64,000 nucleotides of DNA from Eleftheria terrae (GCF_030419005.1 NZ_CP106952.1:186001-250000); one strand, 5' to 3'; counted from the first letter of the stretch, positions 55,435 through 64,000 are shown. The notes: generated from the sequence alone by a model not told the origin. A program made the numbers and translations.

Positions 55435-55568
55435 AGCGCGGCCTGCCGCCCGGCAGCCGCACCTTGCCAAGCGCCGCTCTCGTGGGCCCCCGGCCACGAG
55501 GCGTCATCCCGTCCTGGAGCCGCTGCGCAGCTTGAATGCGCGGGCGGCCGTCTGTCCACGCCTCATTC

Positions 55569-57737
55569 ATGAACGCCTATCCATTGCCAGGGAAGCTGCT
55601 TCCCTGTGCTGGCTTGCGCCTGCGCCCCCTTGCCCTGGGCGCGGTCGCCCTCAGCCTTTGCCCCGGCCCTGCCTTCGCGCAGGGCGCTTCACCCGCACAA
55701 CTGCCCGCCGTGGAAGTGCGTGGCCGGGCCGCGCCGCGGACCTACCACGCGGAGGAAGCTGCCGCCGCCAAGAGCCAGCTCCCGCTTCGGGAGCTGCCTC
55801 AGTCGGTGCGTGTCATCACCCAGGAATCCATCAGCGATCTCGGCGCGACCGGGCTCGACGACGTGCTGGACTATGTCGGCGGCGTGTCCCGCCAGAACAA
55901 CTTCGGTGGCCTGTGGGACAACGTCGCCATCCGGGGCTTGCCCGGCCATGACAACACCGGGCTGGCCATGTTGTTCAATGGCTTCGCGGCCAACCGGGGC
56001 TATGCCGCCCCGCGCGACCTGGTCAATGTGGAGAGCATCGAGTTCCTCAAGGGGCCGGCGGCGGCCCTCTACGGCAGCAGCGAGCCGGGCGGCACCCTCA
56101 ACCTGGTGTCGAAGCGGCCTCGCTGGAAGGCCGCGCATGTCGTGGAGGCACAGGCCGGCAACCTCGGGTTCAGGCGGGCCACGGTGGACAGCACCGGCCC
56201 GGTGGGGCCGGCCTTCGCCTACCGCCTGAGCGCGGCGGTCGAAGACCGCGACGGCTTCCGCGACCATGTGGAGGCCCGGCGCCGGCTGCTCGCCCCTGCC
56301 TTCACCTGGAAGCTCGGCCGTGACACCGTGCTCGACTACCGCGGCGAGTTCATCCACCACGCCACCCCGATGGACCGCGGCGTCGTCGCGGTCAACCGTC
56401 GGCTCGGCGCCATCCCTCGCAGCCGCTTCCTCGGCGAGCCGGGCGACGGCGACATCACGCTCACCAACCAGCGGCACCAGCTGACGCTGGCCCAAGAGTG
56501 GAGCACCGGCTGGCACAGCCGCTTCGGCTTGTCCTACCTCGACACCTCGCTTCGCGGCCTGACCACGCAGGCCTCGGGCGTGCTGCGCGCCGACGGCATG
56601 CTGTCGCGCCAGGCCTACTTCCGCGACTACGACTCGGAAGACCTGGCCGCGCAGGCCGAGCTGCAGGGCAGGATCCGCACCGGCGATCTCGAGCATGAAT
56701 TGCTGCTGGGGATCGAGAGCTTCCGCTTCCGCATGAACTCGCTGGCGCTGAGCGCCAATCCCACAGCGGGCGCTCCCTACGCCATCGACATCCATGATCC
56801 GGCCTACGGGCAGCCACGCCCCGCGCTGAGCGTGACGATCGACACGCTGGAACGCCAGCGCAACACCGCGCTTTACCTGCAGGACGCCATCAAGCTGACG
56901 CCGCGGCTGCGACTCGTGGCGGGTGCGCGGCTCGACCACTACCGGCAGTCGCTCGACAACCGTCGCGCCGGCGTCACCACACGGCAGCAGCCCTCGGCCA
57001 CCTCCCCCCGCCTGGGCCTCAGCTGGCTGCCCACGCCGCAGTGGACGCTCTACGCGAATGCAGGGCGCAGCTTCCGCCCCAACACCGGCACGGATGCGGG
57101 CGGCAACGGCTTCTCACCCGAGCAGGGCCGCGCGCTGGAGCTGGGCGGCAAATGGGAGAACGCCGAGCGCACGCTGGGCGCCACCTTGGCGCTGTTCGAC
57201 ATCCGCAAGCGCCACGTGCTCACCTCGGACCCCGCCCATCCGGGCTACTCGACCGCCGCCGGCGAAGTGCGCAGCCGCGGCCTGGAGGTGGATGTGGGCG
57301 GGCAGCTCAGCCGCCATTGGCGCCTCAATGCCAGCCTGCTGCTCAACGAGGTGGAAGTGACGCGGGACCACCGCCTGCAGGTCGGCGGCCGCCTGCGCAA
57401 CGTTCCCAAGCTGACGGCCAGCGCCCTCGCCCTGTACGAGGACGTGCTCGCCAACGGCCAGGGCTGGGGCCTGGGCGCCGGCTTCACCCATGTGGGCAGG
57501 CGCCTGGGGGAAAGCTACACCGAGGCCGAGGCCCAGGCCGGCACCCCGGCCTTCGACCTGCCGGCCTACACCACCGCGAAGCTGGTGGGCCACTGGCAGG
57601 TGACGCCCGCCACCCGCGTCTCGCTCGATGTCGACAACCTGTTCGACCGGTCGTTCTACACCAGCTCCTACAGCCGCCTCTGGGTGGCGCCCGGCACTCC
57701 GCGGGCGATCACGCTCGGACTGCGGTCCCGCTTCTGA
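55569..57737 (+). CDS. TonB-dependent siderophore receptor
   Basis: 722 aa. I chose the ATG at 55569, giving a normal signal peptide (ALGAVALSLCPGPAFAQ); an in-frame ATG 33 bp upstream is possible. The plug domain has LPQSVRVITQESISDLGATGLDDVLDYVGGVS and NVAIRGLPG, typical of siderophore receptors (FhuA/FpvA type). The beta barrel ends in ITLGLRSRF with the terminal Phe needed for assembly. It imports a ferric siderophore with TonB energy. The ABC genes follow after 10 bp. Confidence 0.93.
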   Translation: MNAYPLPGKLLPCAGLRLRPLALGAVALSLCPGPAFAQGASPAQLPAVEVRGRAAPRTYHAEEAAAAKSQLPLRELPQSVRVITQESISDLGATGLDDVLDYVGGVSRQNNFGGLWDNVAIRGLPGHDNTGLAMLFNGFAANRGYAAPRDLVNVESIEFLKGPAAALYGSSEPGGTLNLVSKRPRWKAAHVVEAQAGNLGFRRATVDSTGPVGPAFAYRLSAAVEDRDGFRDHVEARRRLLAPAFTWKLGRDTVLDYRGEFIHHATPMDRGVVAVNRRLGAIPRSRFLGEPGDGDITLTNQRHQLTLAQEWSTGWHSRFGLSYLDTSLRGLTTQASGVLRADGMLSRQAYFRDYDSEDLAAQAELQGRIRTGDLEHELLLGIESFRFRMNSLALSANPTAGAPYAIDIHDPAYGQPRPALSVTIDTLERQRNTALYLQDAIKLTPRLRLVAGARLDHYRQSLDNRRAGVTTRQQPSATSPRLGLSWLPTPQWTLYANAGRSFRPNTGTDAGGNGFSPEQGRALELGGKWENAERTLGATLALFDIRKRHVLTSDPAHPGYSTAAGEVRSRGLEVDVGGQLSRHWRLNASLLLNEVEVTRDHRLQVGGRLRNVPKLTASALALYEDVLANGQGWGLGAGFTHVGRRLGESYTEAEAQAGTPAFDLPAYTTAKLVGHWQVTPATRVSLDVDNLFDRSFYTSSYSRLWVAPGTPRAITLGLRSRF

Positions 57738-57747
57738 ACCAGTTCAC

Positions 57748-58524
57748 ATGTTGCACACCTCATCTCCCCACAGCACGCCGACCGCGGCCGGCGCAGCGCA
57801 TCCCCCCCGGCTCGAAGCCCATGCCGTGCTGGCCGGCTATGGGCAGGCCCCCATCCTGCAAGGGCTCGACCTCACCGTGCAAGCCGGCGAGATCTACGCC
57901 CTGCTGGGCGGCAACGGCGCAGGCAAGACCACCACGCTGAGCCTGTTCCTGGGCTTCCTGCAGCCGCGCAGCGGCCAGGTGCGGGTGAACGGGATCGACC
58001 CGGCGGCCGATCCCGTCGCTGCGCGCCGCCAGCTGGCCTACATTCCCGAGAACGTGGCACTCTACGAGCACCTGAGCGCCAGCGAGAACGTGGCCTATTT
58101 CCTCGACCTGGCCGGCCAGGCGTACAGCGCCGGCGCCATCGACGGTTTCCTGCAGGCCGCCGGCCTGCAGGCACCAGCGCACGGGCAGCGCGTCTCGGGC
58201 TTCTCCAAAGGCATGCGCCAGAAGGTCGCGGTCGCGCTGGCGCTGGCGCGCAACGTGCCCGTGCTGTTGCTGGACGAGCCGACCTCGGGGCTGGACCCGC
58301 ATTCGACGGACGAGTTCCACCGCCTGCTGCTCGGGCTGCGGGCACAGGGGGTGGCCATCCTGATGGTCACGCACGACCTGCTCAGCGCCGCCGACGTGGC
58401 CGACCGCATCGGTTTCATCCAGGGCGGGCGGCTGGTGGAGGAAGTGCGGGCCGCCGGCGACGAACGCTTCGATGTGCGGTCGCTGCGCAGGCGCTATGCC
58501 GCCGGGCGGGAGATGGCGCGATGA
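57748..58524 (+). CDS. ABC transporter ATP-binding protein
   Basis: 258 aa. Walker A LGGNGAGKTTT, Q-loop region YIPENVALYEH, signature GFSKGMRQKVAVALALA, Walker B VLLLDEPTSGLDPHS and the H-loop MVTHDLLSAADVADR. It resembles the NosF/CcmA-type ATPases that pair with ABC-2 permeases. Coupled to the next gene by an ATGA overlap. It probably powers the two following permeases. Confidence 0.93.
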   Translation: MLHTSSPHSTPTAAGAAHPPRLEAHAVLAGYGQAPILQGLDLTVQAGEIYALLGGNGAGKTTTLSLFLGFLQPRSGQVRVNGIDPAADPVAARRQLAYIPENVALYEHLSASENVAYFLDLAGQAYSAGAIDGFLQAAGLQAPAHGQRVSGFSKGMRQKVAVALALARNVPVLLLDEPTSGLDPHSTDEFHRLLLGLRAQGVAILMVTHDLLSAADVADRIGFIQGGRLVEEVRAAGDERFDVRSLRRRYAAGREMAR

Positions 58525-59945
58525 AGGGCGTGCTTCGTATCGCCCGCGAGGAACTGCGCCTGCTTTGGCGAGGCCGGGTGGCCCTCTACGGGCTGGCACT
58601 GCTGGTGCTGCTCAATGCCGTCGCCGCCTTCACGTCCTGGGAGCACTGGCGCCATGCGGCCGCCGAACGCATGCGCTACCAGGCGAGGGCGAACGCGGAG
58701 TTCGACGCCCAGCCGGACCGCCATCCGCACCGCATGGTGCACTACGGCCACTTCGTCTTCCGGCCGCTCGACCCGCTGGCCGCCTTCGACCCGGGCATCA
58801 ACGCCCAGACCGGCCATACGCTGTTCCTGGAAGGGCATCGCCAGAACAGCCCCAACTTCGGCGAGGTGCGCCAGTCCTCGCTGCTGCTGCGATTCGGTGA
58901 GCTGACGCCGGCCTTCGTGCTGCAGGTGCTGGCCCCCTTGCTGTTGATCTTCGTGGGGCATGCCAGCGTGGCGCGCGAGCGGGAGTCGAACCTGCTGCGG
59001 GTGCTGCTGGCCCAGGGCGTGGCGCCCGGGCGGCTGGTGGCAGGCAAGGCGGTGGCCCTGCTCGGCTTCGCCGGCATGCTGCTGTCGCCGACGCTGCTGC
59101 TGCTGGCAGGGACGGCATTCGCCATCCCGCACCGGGCCGGTGCTGCGATCGGCCTGGGGGCGGCTTACGGGCTTTGGTTCCTGCTGTGGGTGGCCGGCGT
59201 GGTGGGCGTGTCGACGCTGTGCCGCCGCGGGCGCGATGCCTTGCTGGCGCTGCTGGCGATCTGGTCGGTCTGCGTGGTGCTGGTGCCGCGGTTGGCGCCC
59301 GAGCTGGCGGCAACGACCCTGTCGCTGCCCACGCGCCTGGAGACCGACATCGCGGTGTCCCGCGAGCTGAAGGCGATCGGTGACAGCCATGACCCTGACG
59401 ATCCGTATTTCGCCGGCTTCAGGAAGCAGGTGCTGGCACGCTACGGTGTCACGAGGATCGAGGACCTGCCCGTCAACTACAAGGGCCTGGTGGCGCTGGA
59501 GGGCGAGCGGCTGACCAGCGAGCTGTTCGAGCGCCATGCAGCGGCTGGCTTCGATCGCCAGGCGGCGCAGCTGCTGTGGGTCGACCGTGGTGCGGTGTTG
59601 AGTCCGGTGCTGGCACTGCGCCGCCTGTCGATGGCGCTCGCGGGCACCGACCTGCACCACTACCGGCGCTTCGTCGAGCAGGCCGAGCAGCACCGCTTCC
59701 AGCTGGTGCAGGCGCTCAACCGGTTGCAGGCGGAGAAGCTCAGCCTGGCCCAGGACCGGTCCAGCCGCGACGATCGCATCAGCCGGCAGCACTGGCACGG
59801 GCTGGCGGAGTTCCACCACGAGCCTCCCTCACTCGTTGAGACGCTGGGCCGCGCCGCATCCTCGGCCGGCGTACTTCTGCTGTGGCTGGCCCTGCTGGGC
59901 GGGCTGCTGGCCCTCGGTACCCGCCGACTCGCAAGGAGCTCGTGA
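58521..59945 (+). CDS. ABC-2 type permease, DUF3526 group (first)
   Basis: 474 aa. One N-terminal helix (VALYGLALLVLLNAVAAF), a large extracytoplasmic loop (about residues 45-135), then five C-terminal helices with the ABC-2 coupling segment VARERESNLLRVLLAQGVAPGRLVAGK. A second large loop (about 270-440) precedes the last helix. The long loops and the paired arrangement are typical of the DUF3526 permeases found with TonB receptors. Substrate unknown. Confidence 0.85.
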   Translation: MKGVLRIAREELRLLWRGRVALYGLALLVLLNAVAAFTSWEHWRHAAAERMRYQARANAEFDAQPDRHPHRMVHYGHFVFRPLDPLAAFDPGINAQTGHTLFLEGHRQNSPNFGEVRQSSLLLRFGELTPAFVLQVLAPLLLIFVGHASVARERESNLLRVLLAQGVAPGRLVAGKAVALLGFAGMLLSPTLLLLAGTAFAIPHRAGAAIGLGAAYGLWFLLWVAGVVGVSTLCRRGRDALLALLAIWSVCVVLVPRLAPELAATTLSLPTRLETDIAVSRELKAIGDSHDPDDPYFAGFRKQVLARYGVTRIEDLPVNYKGLVALEGERLTSELFERHAAAGFDRQAAQLLWVDRGAVLSPVLALRRLSMALAGTDLHHYRRFVEQAEQHRFQLVQALNRLQAEKLSLAQDRSSRDDRISRQHWHGLAEFHHEPPSLVETLGRAASSAGVLLLWLALLGGLLALGTRRLARSS

Positions 59946-61330
59946 TGAACTGGCTTGTCCATGAATGGCGCCTGCTGGTGCGCTCCAGGCTGGCCGCCGC
60001 CGCGCTGCTGCTGCTGTTGTGTCTTTCCGCGCTGGCGGTGCTGGCGGGCCTGCGCGAGGTGCAGCGGCAACGCCACACCATTGCACGGGTGCAGGGCCTG
60101 CAGCAGCAGGAACTGCAGGCCGAGATGCAGAAGCACGCCACCAAGGGCGATGCCGGATCGGCCGCCTACTACACCTTCCACGGCACCTGGGACCCGCCGT
60201 CACCGGCGGCCTTCCTCGCGCTCGGCCTGCGCGACGCCGCGCCCTATGTGCTGAGGGTGCGGGCGCTGGCCTTGCAGGCGCAGCTGCATGAGGGAGAAAG
60301 CACCAATCCCGAGCTGGTGCTGGCGGGTCGCTTCGACTTCGCCTTTGTGCTGGTGTACCTGGCGCCGCTCTTCCTGGTGGTGCTGCACTACGACCTGGTG
60401 TCCGGTGAGCGGTCCGCCGGCCGGCTGGGAGCGCTGCTGGCGCTGCCAGGCACCGGCAGGCGGCTGTGGCTGCGCCGCAGCGGCCTGCGCGTCGGGCTGG
60501 TGTTCGCCGCCCTGGTCACGCCGGCGCTCGCCGGCGCATTGGCCAGCGGCACGCCTGCGGCCGGCCTCCTCACCCTGCTGCTCGCCACCGCGCCCTACCT
60601 GCTGTTCTGGAGCGGCTTGGCGCTCGGGGTGGCGGCCCTGGGCGGCAGCTCGGCCGCCAAGGCCACCGCCCTGGTGGGAGCCTGGGTGGTGCTGACGCTG
60701 GTGGCACCGACCCTGTCCAACGCGGCGCTGGCGCGCCTGCTGCCGGTGCACCAAGGGGTGGAGCTGATGCTGGGCCAGCGCGAGGCGGTCCACGGCGCCT
60801 GGGACAAGCCCAGGGAGGCCACGATGGAGCGGTTCTTCCGGGGCCATCCGGAGTGGCGTGGAACCGCGCCGTTGCCGGCGGGCTTCCACTGGAAGTGGTA
60901 CTTCGCCTTCCAGCAGCTGGGCGATGAAAGTGTGCAGGCCCAGGTGGCCGCCTACCGCGACGGGCTGGTGGCCAGGCAGCGCTGGACCGAGCGCCTGGGC
61001 TGGCTGCTGCCGGCCGTCGGCGTGCAGGCGGCCCTGCACCGCCATGCCAACACCGACCTGCTGGCAGAGCTGGCCTACCAGGACCGCATTGCACAATTCC
61101 ACGACCGGTTGCGACGGTTCTACTACCCCTACCTGTTCAGCGAGACGCGCTTTGGCACCGACGCCTTTGCCAAGCTGCCGCGCTTCGAGCCGGCCCCGGT
61201 CGCCGCGGACCTGCCCCTGCCCCCGCTGCTGGGCCTGGCGGCGATGGCGCTGCTCGCCTCATGGGGTGGGATCGTCAGCCTGCGGCGCATCGGCCTGCTG
61301 CAGGCCCGCCCCTCGGCGGCCCCCAGCTGA
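59945..61330 (+). CDS. ABC-2 type permease, DUF3526 group (second)
   Basis: 461 aa; its ATG overlaps the upstream stop by one base (TGATG). Same plan as the first permease: N-terminal helix (LAAAALLLLLCLSALAVLAG), extracytoplasmic loop, coupling motif VSGERSAGRLGALLALPGTGRRL, helices, a second loop with HPEWRGTAPLPAGFHWKWYFAFQQ, and a final helix. The two permeases presumably form a heterodimer on the ATPase at 57748. A substrate linked to iron uptake, or export of a spent siderophore or cofactor, is only inferred from context. Confidence 0.86.
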   Translation: MNWLVHEWRLLVRSRLAAAALLLLLCLSALAVLAGLREVQRQRHTIARVQGLQQQELQAEMQKHATKGDAGSAAYYTFHGTWDPPSPAAFLALGLRDAAPYVLRVRALALQAQLHEGESTNPELVLAGRFDFAFVLVYLAPLFLVVLHYDLVSGERSAGRLGALLALPGTGRRLWLRRSGLRVGLVFAALVTPALAGALASGTPAAGLLTLLLATAPYLLFWSGLALGVAALGGSSAAKATALVGAWVVLTLVAPTLSNAALARLLPVHQGVELMLGQREAVHGAWDKPREATMERFFRGHPEWRGTAPLPAGFHWKWYFAFQQLGDESVQAQVAAYRDGLVARQRWTERLGWLLPAVGVQAALHRHANTDLLAELAYQDRIAQFHDRLRRFYYPYLFSETRFGTDAFAKLPRFEPAPVAADLPLPPLLGLAAMALLASWGGIVSLRRIGLLQARPSAAPS

Positions 61331-61452
61331 GCTGACGGCGGCAACGCCGTGGCTTCCCAGGGCTCGCCACGCCGGGGACGCCATGCACCGTGGTCGCGGC
61401 GGCCGGGTGCTTGCTACCGCCGGCTGGCCTCGGGTGGGGCCGCGGCCGGGCT

Positions 61453-61478
61453 GCACCGGCACCGGCCGGTGCCGGTGC
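61453..61478. repeat. 26-bp perfect palindrome and GTGCCG repeats
   Basis: Both halves are GCACCGGCACCGG read on opposite strands, with no central spacer. Directly after it GTGCCGGTGCCA is repeated (to about 61498). It lies 122 bp downstream of the last ABC permease, so it may act as an end-of-operon hairpin; no T-tract follows. Confidence 0.7.
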
Positions 61479-61560
61479 CAGTGCCGGTGCCAGTGCCGGG
61501 GACGTGGACGCGGACAGGGACGGGGACGAAGCAGTCGCCCGGCCGCCTCCATCGGCGCCA

Positions 61561-61785
61561 TCAAGGCTTCGAGGCGCAACAGGCGTCGTTGAGCCAGGCG
61601 CCGTCCGTCGCGGACCGGGCCCGCTCGCCGGCACATAGGCAGACAAGCGCCGAGACGGCGCCCAGGACGTGACAGATCGCCTGTGCATCCCGGTGCCGCA
61701 GGCCGACACTGCCCGGCACGAGGCACAGCGCCAGGCTGGCTGCGCCCATCCCGAAAACTGCCCTCCAGAGAACAGCGACCTTCAT
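61561..61785 (-). CDS. Small membrane protein, unknown function
   Basis: 74 aa. GGGAGG lies 7 bp before the ATG on the minus strand. One signal-like hydrophobic helix (VLWRAVFGMGAASLALCLVPG) and a second apolar stretch (ICHVLGAVSALVCLCAG); the tail has ACCASKP. The good ribosome binding site and membrane-like composition support a real gene, but I recognise no family. Confidence 0.5.
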   Translation of the reverse strand: MKVAVLWRAVFGMGAASLALCLVPGSVGLRHRDAQAICHVLGAVSALVCLCAGERARSATDGAWLNDACCASKP

Positions 61786-62312
61786 GGCATGGCCTCCCTT
61801 GCCATCCCATACCGCATTCGCCTACTCGCGCTGCACTGCGCTGCGAAGCAAGCAGGCAGCGGTCCTCGGCCGCTTGTGTCGACCGCCTCATCGGCTCGCC
61901 CGCATGCCCTTGCCGCACGCATTACATCAACGACAGCTTGTGCGCCTCTGAGCATGGGCCGCGTGCGAGGGCAGTCCATCCTGCGTTCGTGTGACGCCTT
62001 CGCAGCAGGCTGCAAGCCAGCTGAGGTCACTGGCAAGCCGGCACGGGCATCGGTGCGCGCCCGATCCGATGGACGGCCCGGGCCCCGGGGTCGCCGGACT
62101 GTGGCGCCGCCGGGCCGCGCTTAATGGCCGCTCGCAACTCAGCCCCCAACCGCCGATCCCGACGGGTGATGCTCGGCAGGCGTCGATACCTTCCTGGCCA
62201 GGCCGCCAGAAGCGACGCCGTCGATGGACGGCCTGTGGGCCGGTGCGCTTGCCATGGCCTGACGCGGTGGCACTGCCGACGTGACCGACCACAGCCCTTG
62301 GAGGAGTTTCAC
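61786..62312. other. Intergenic region
   Basis: 527 bp between the minus-strand small membrane protein and the 37-aa ORF. The stretch 61800-61950 has lower GC than its surroundings and may hold the promoter of the minus-strand gene. The long overlapping frames are not protein-like. Confidence 0.35.
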
Positions 62313-62426
62313 ATGAGAAGCAACATCGCGTCGCTCGCGCGGCCGTGCCCGGCACCCGGCGCATCGCGCACGCGGTGGGCCCCGCTGCGCCGGGCCGTTG
62401 TCGCCGCCGCGCGCCATCGGGCCTGA
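62313..62426 (+). CDS. 37-aa Arg/Ala-rich ORF with strong ribosome binding site
   Basis: GGAGGAG sits 6 bp before the ATG, the best Shine-Dalgarno in this part of the window. The product begins MRSNIASLARPCPAPG and has seven Arg. The TGA is followed immediately by a perfect 24-bp palindrome. Such a compact unit could be a small protein, a leader peptide or the stub of a broken gene; I cannot tell which. No similar ORF lies nearby. Confidence 0.4.
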   Translation: MRSNIASLARPCPAPGASRTRWAPLRRAVVAAARHRA

Positions 62427-62450
62427 CGCCCGCATCGCGCGATGCGGGCG
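62427..62450. terminator. Perfect 24-bp palindrome after the 37-aa ORF
   Basis: CGCCCGCATCGC followed by GCGATGCGGGCG starts at the base after the ORF stop codon. It would fold into a ten-pair stem with a CGCG loop. No T-tract follows, so it could stop transcription only weakly or protect an RNA end. Confidence 0.5.
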
Positions 62451-62817
62451 GGCGCGTCACCGATGGCCAGGCTCCGGTGATCGCACCCTGCGATCGGCCT
62501 CTCGGGAACTCTCGGGGACGCTCGGCCACTGGGACTCCCGATTGCCGGGCACTACGGACAAGCTGGCATTTTCCCGCTCGGTGCGCGGCATGTGCCGGGG
62601 CCATCCGGATGATCGGCGCCTGGCCGCGGCGGGCGGGCGGCGGACAGACCGAGTCGCTCCCTGGCTTGCTGTTCCGCCTCCTCCCCACACCGGCCGGCGC
62701 TTCGCCAGCAAGCAGGGCCATCCGGCGCCATGAGTGCCTTCGATGCCCGACCGCCAGTGCCCGCACCAGCGCCGGGTGCGGGCGCCTCTTGCGCGTCTTG
62801 TGGGATAGGAGACCGGG
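62451..62817. other. Region upstream of the receiver-domain gene
   Basis: 367 bp. It should hold the promoter of the next gene; AGGAGA at about 62807-62812 is its ribosome binding site. Short repeats of CTCGGG/CTCTCGGG occur near 62500-62525. No protein-like frame seen. Confidence 0.35.
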
Positions 62818-64000
62818 ATGGAATTCTCCGAGCTGTTCACTCAAAGTGCCCGGGAGGTCCTGCCGCTGGCGCGCGCCAAAGGCCTGGTCTCGTACTTCGA
62901 CTATCGCGGCCCGTATGTCGAGATGCCAGGCGGCGACGCTGGCACCCGTGCCGGCATCCATCGCATCCTGCTTGGCATGACGGACTGCCTCGAGGCTGGC
63001 TTCGTCATGTTCAGCGCGGAGGTCGAGCCGCCCATCGCTGGCGTGAGCGAGGTCGTCATCCATGCCGCCGGAACGGGTGTCAAGGCCACGGCCGAAGCAG
63101 TCGCACAGGTCCTGCAGCGCCTGCAGCTGCACCCGCTGCCGACGCCCGGCGACCGCACCTCGCGGGCCACCGGCAGCTGTCCCGCCAGCGCGGGTACGGT
63201 GGAGTTCGTGGACGCCGGGCACGAAGGCCAGGTGATCACGCTCAGAACCCGCTTTGCGGCCATTGAAGTTCCCGGCGCCGAACCGCTGCCGGACGCGGCC
63301 GGCGCGCTCGCGTGGCTGGTGAGCCCGGTGCCCGGCAGCATGGATTCGGTCGGACGGCGCCTGCACCGCCTGGGCTGGCGCATGCAGTCGTTTCGCTCGC
63401 TGCAGGAGGCGCGCGCGCTGGTTCATGCGCCAGAAGATGGTGGGCAGCGCCTTCCGATGCTGTTGCTGGTGTCGGAGTTCAGCGAACTCGACCTGGCGCA
63501 CATGGAGCCGATGGCCGCGGCCGTGCCTTCGATGTGGACCGTGCTGGCCGTGCTGGCCGGTTCGCCCACGGTGCAGGCCCGTGGAGCGACGCCGGTGGAC
63601 ATCCGTCTGCTGCCGCTGAGCCCGCAGGAACTCGAACGCTTCACCGCGCACGTCGACCGGCGCACATCGACCACCGAGTCCCGCGAGACCTCGCCCAGCC
63701 CGTTGTACACGCCGTACAGCGGACTGGTGCTGGTGGTGGACGACAGCATGGTCAACCAGCTGGTGGCCCGTGGCCAGCTGGAGGCCCTGGGCTACGAGGT
63801 GGCGGTGGTCTCCAATGGAGCCGATGCCCTTGCCTTTTGCAGCCAGCAGCCGCCAGACATGATCCTGATGGACATCGACATGCCGGTGATGGGTGGACTG
63901 GAAGCCACCGAACGGCTGCGCGCCAGCCAGGAGATCGGTACCCTGCCGCCCTTTCCCATCGTCGCTGCGACGGCCGACGACAGCCAGCTGCGCCGGCACG
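62818..64000 (+). CDS. Hybrid two-component protein: degenerate ATPase, pseudo-receiver, receiver (3' part outside window)
   Basis: 394 residues visible; the frame runs off the right edge. AGGAGA precedes the ATG. Residues about 20-115 look like a worn histidine-kinase ATPase region (AGIHRILLGMTDCLEAGFVMFSAEV, VVIHAAGTGVKATAEAVAQVL) lacking N- and G-box residues. Residues about 160-280 fit a receiver fold without its acidic pocket (WLVSPVPGSMDSVGRRLHRLGWRMQSF). A genuine receiver starts near 300: LVLVVDDSMVNQLVARGQLEALGYEV with the phospho-acceptor Asp in ILMDIDMPVMGGLEATERLR. An Hpt or further receiver may follow outside the window. It probably takes part in a phosphorelay without kinase activity of its own (inference). 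Confidence 0.8.
   Translation, partial: MEFSELFTQSAREVLPLARAKGLVSYFDYRGPYVEMPGGDAGTRAGIHRILLGMTDCLEAGFVMFSAEVEPPIAGVSEVVIHAAGTGVKATAEAVAQVLQRLQLHPLPTPGDRTSRATGSCPASAGTVEFVDAGHEGQVITLRTRFAAIEVPGAEPLPDAAGALAWLVSPVPGSMDSVGRRLHRLGWRMQSFRSLQEARALVHAPEDGGQRLPMLLLVSEFSELDLAHMEPMAAAVPSMWTVLAVLAGSPTVQARGATPVDIRLLPLSPQELERFTAHVDRRTSTTESRETSPSPLYTPYSGLVLVVDDSMVNQLVARGQLEALGYEVAVVSNGADALAFCSQQPPDMILMDIDMPVMGGLEATERLRASQEIGTLPPFPIVAATADDSQLRRH

Noticed and set aside
61927..63999. Open frame of 690 codons on the minus strand at the right end
   Set aside because: Antisense to the receiver-domain gene, with no protein-like composition or ribosome binding site.

Overview
This 64 kb window is GC-rich chromosomal DNA, almost certainly from a betaproteobacterium of the order Burkholderiales (inference). 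The reasons are the very high third-position GC, the clade I Tat-type NosZ, a quinol nitric oxide reductase next to an Rrf2/NsrR gene, several PEP-CTERM proteins, and many small LysR/target divergent pairs. I recognised no tRNA, rRNA or CRISPR array. Both ends cut a gene: a GH3 beta-glucosidase on the left and a receiver-domain protein on the right.

Layout. 1-6.2 kb: GH3 lipoprotein, divergent M28 peptidase lipoprotein, LysR and aldo/keto reductase. 6.3-7.8 kb: DUF59 protein and a polytopic membrane protein behind an FNR-type box. 7.8-10.3 kb: HAF/PEP-CTERM protein and two unknown genes. 10.4-14.8 kb (minus strand): NO-detoxification operon DUF2249 - norB (qNor) - nsrR - nnrS. 15-21.5 kb: LysR/SDR pair, a coupled pair of Tat-exported FAD and PLP enzymes, LysR/quinone-reductase pair. 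21.8-31.4 kb: GH64 beta-1,3-glucanase, PEP-CTERM beta-helix protein, SelO, a lipoprotein, and a decayed PEP-CTERM gene cut at its 5' end by a 112-bp MITE. 31.7-41.6 kb: complete nos region, nosZ-R-D-F-Y-L on the minus strand and a cytochrome c lipoprotein plus ApbE/NosX on the plus strand. 41.7-45.6 kb: GH128 enzyme and a two-beta-helix enzyme, each with the same beta-trefoil module. 46-49.3 kb: membrane proteins and a GlxA-type regulator. 49.7-54.7 kb: HscC-type Hsp70, its degenerate J-like partner, and a TPR/aspartic-protease membrane protein. 55-61.3 kb: Fur-boxed iron island (small CxxC protein, TonB receptor, ABC ATPase, two permeases). 61.5-64 kb: small ORFs and a two-component protein.

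Two regulons can be read from DNA motifs. (1) Candidate FNR/DNR boxes lie in front of the norB operon, the nosZ/cytochrome divergent region and the DUF59 pair. NsrR-type palindromes (half-site AAGATGCA, 7-bp spacer) lie in front of the first two, and an NsrR-like gene with Asp8 and three Cys sits in the norB operon. (2) A 14-bp LacI-type palindrome, TGGAA-NCGN-TTCCA, occurs before three separated loci encoding the GH3 enzyme, the GH64 enzyme and the beta-helix/GH128 pair, suggesting one beta-1,3-glucan utilisation regulon. No LacI gene is in the window.
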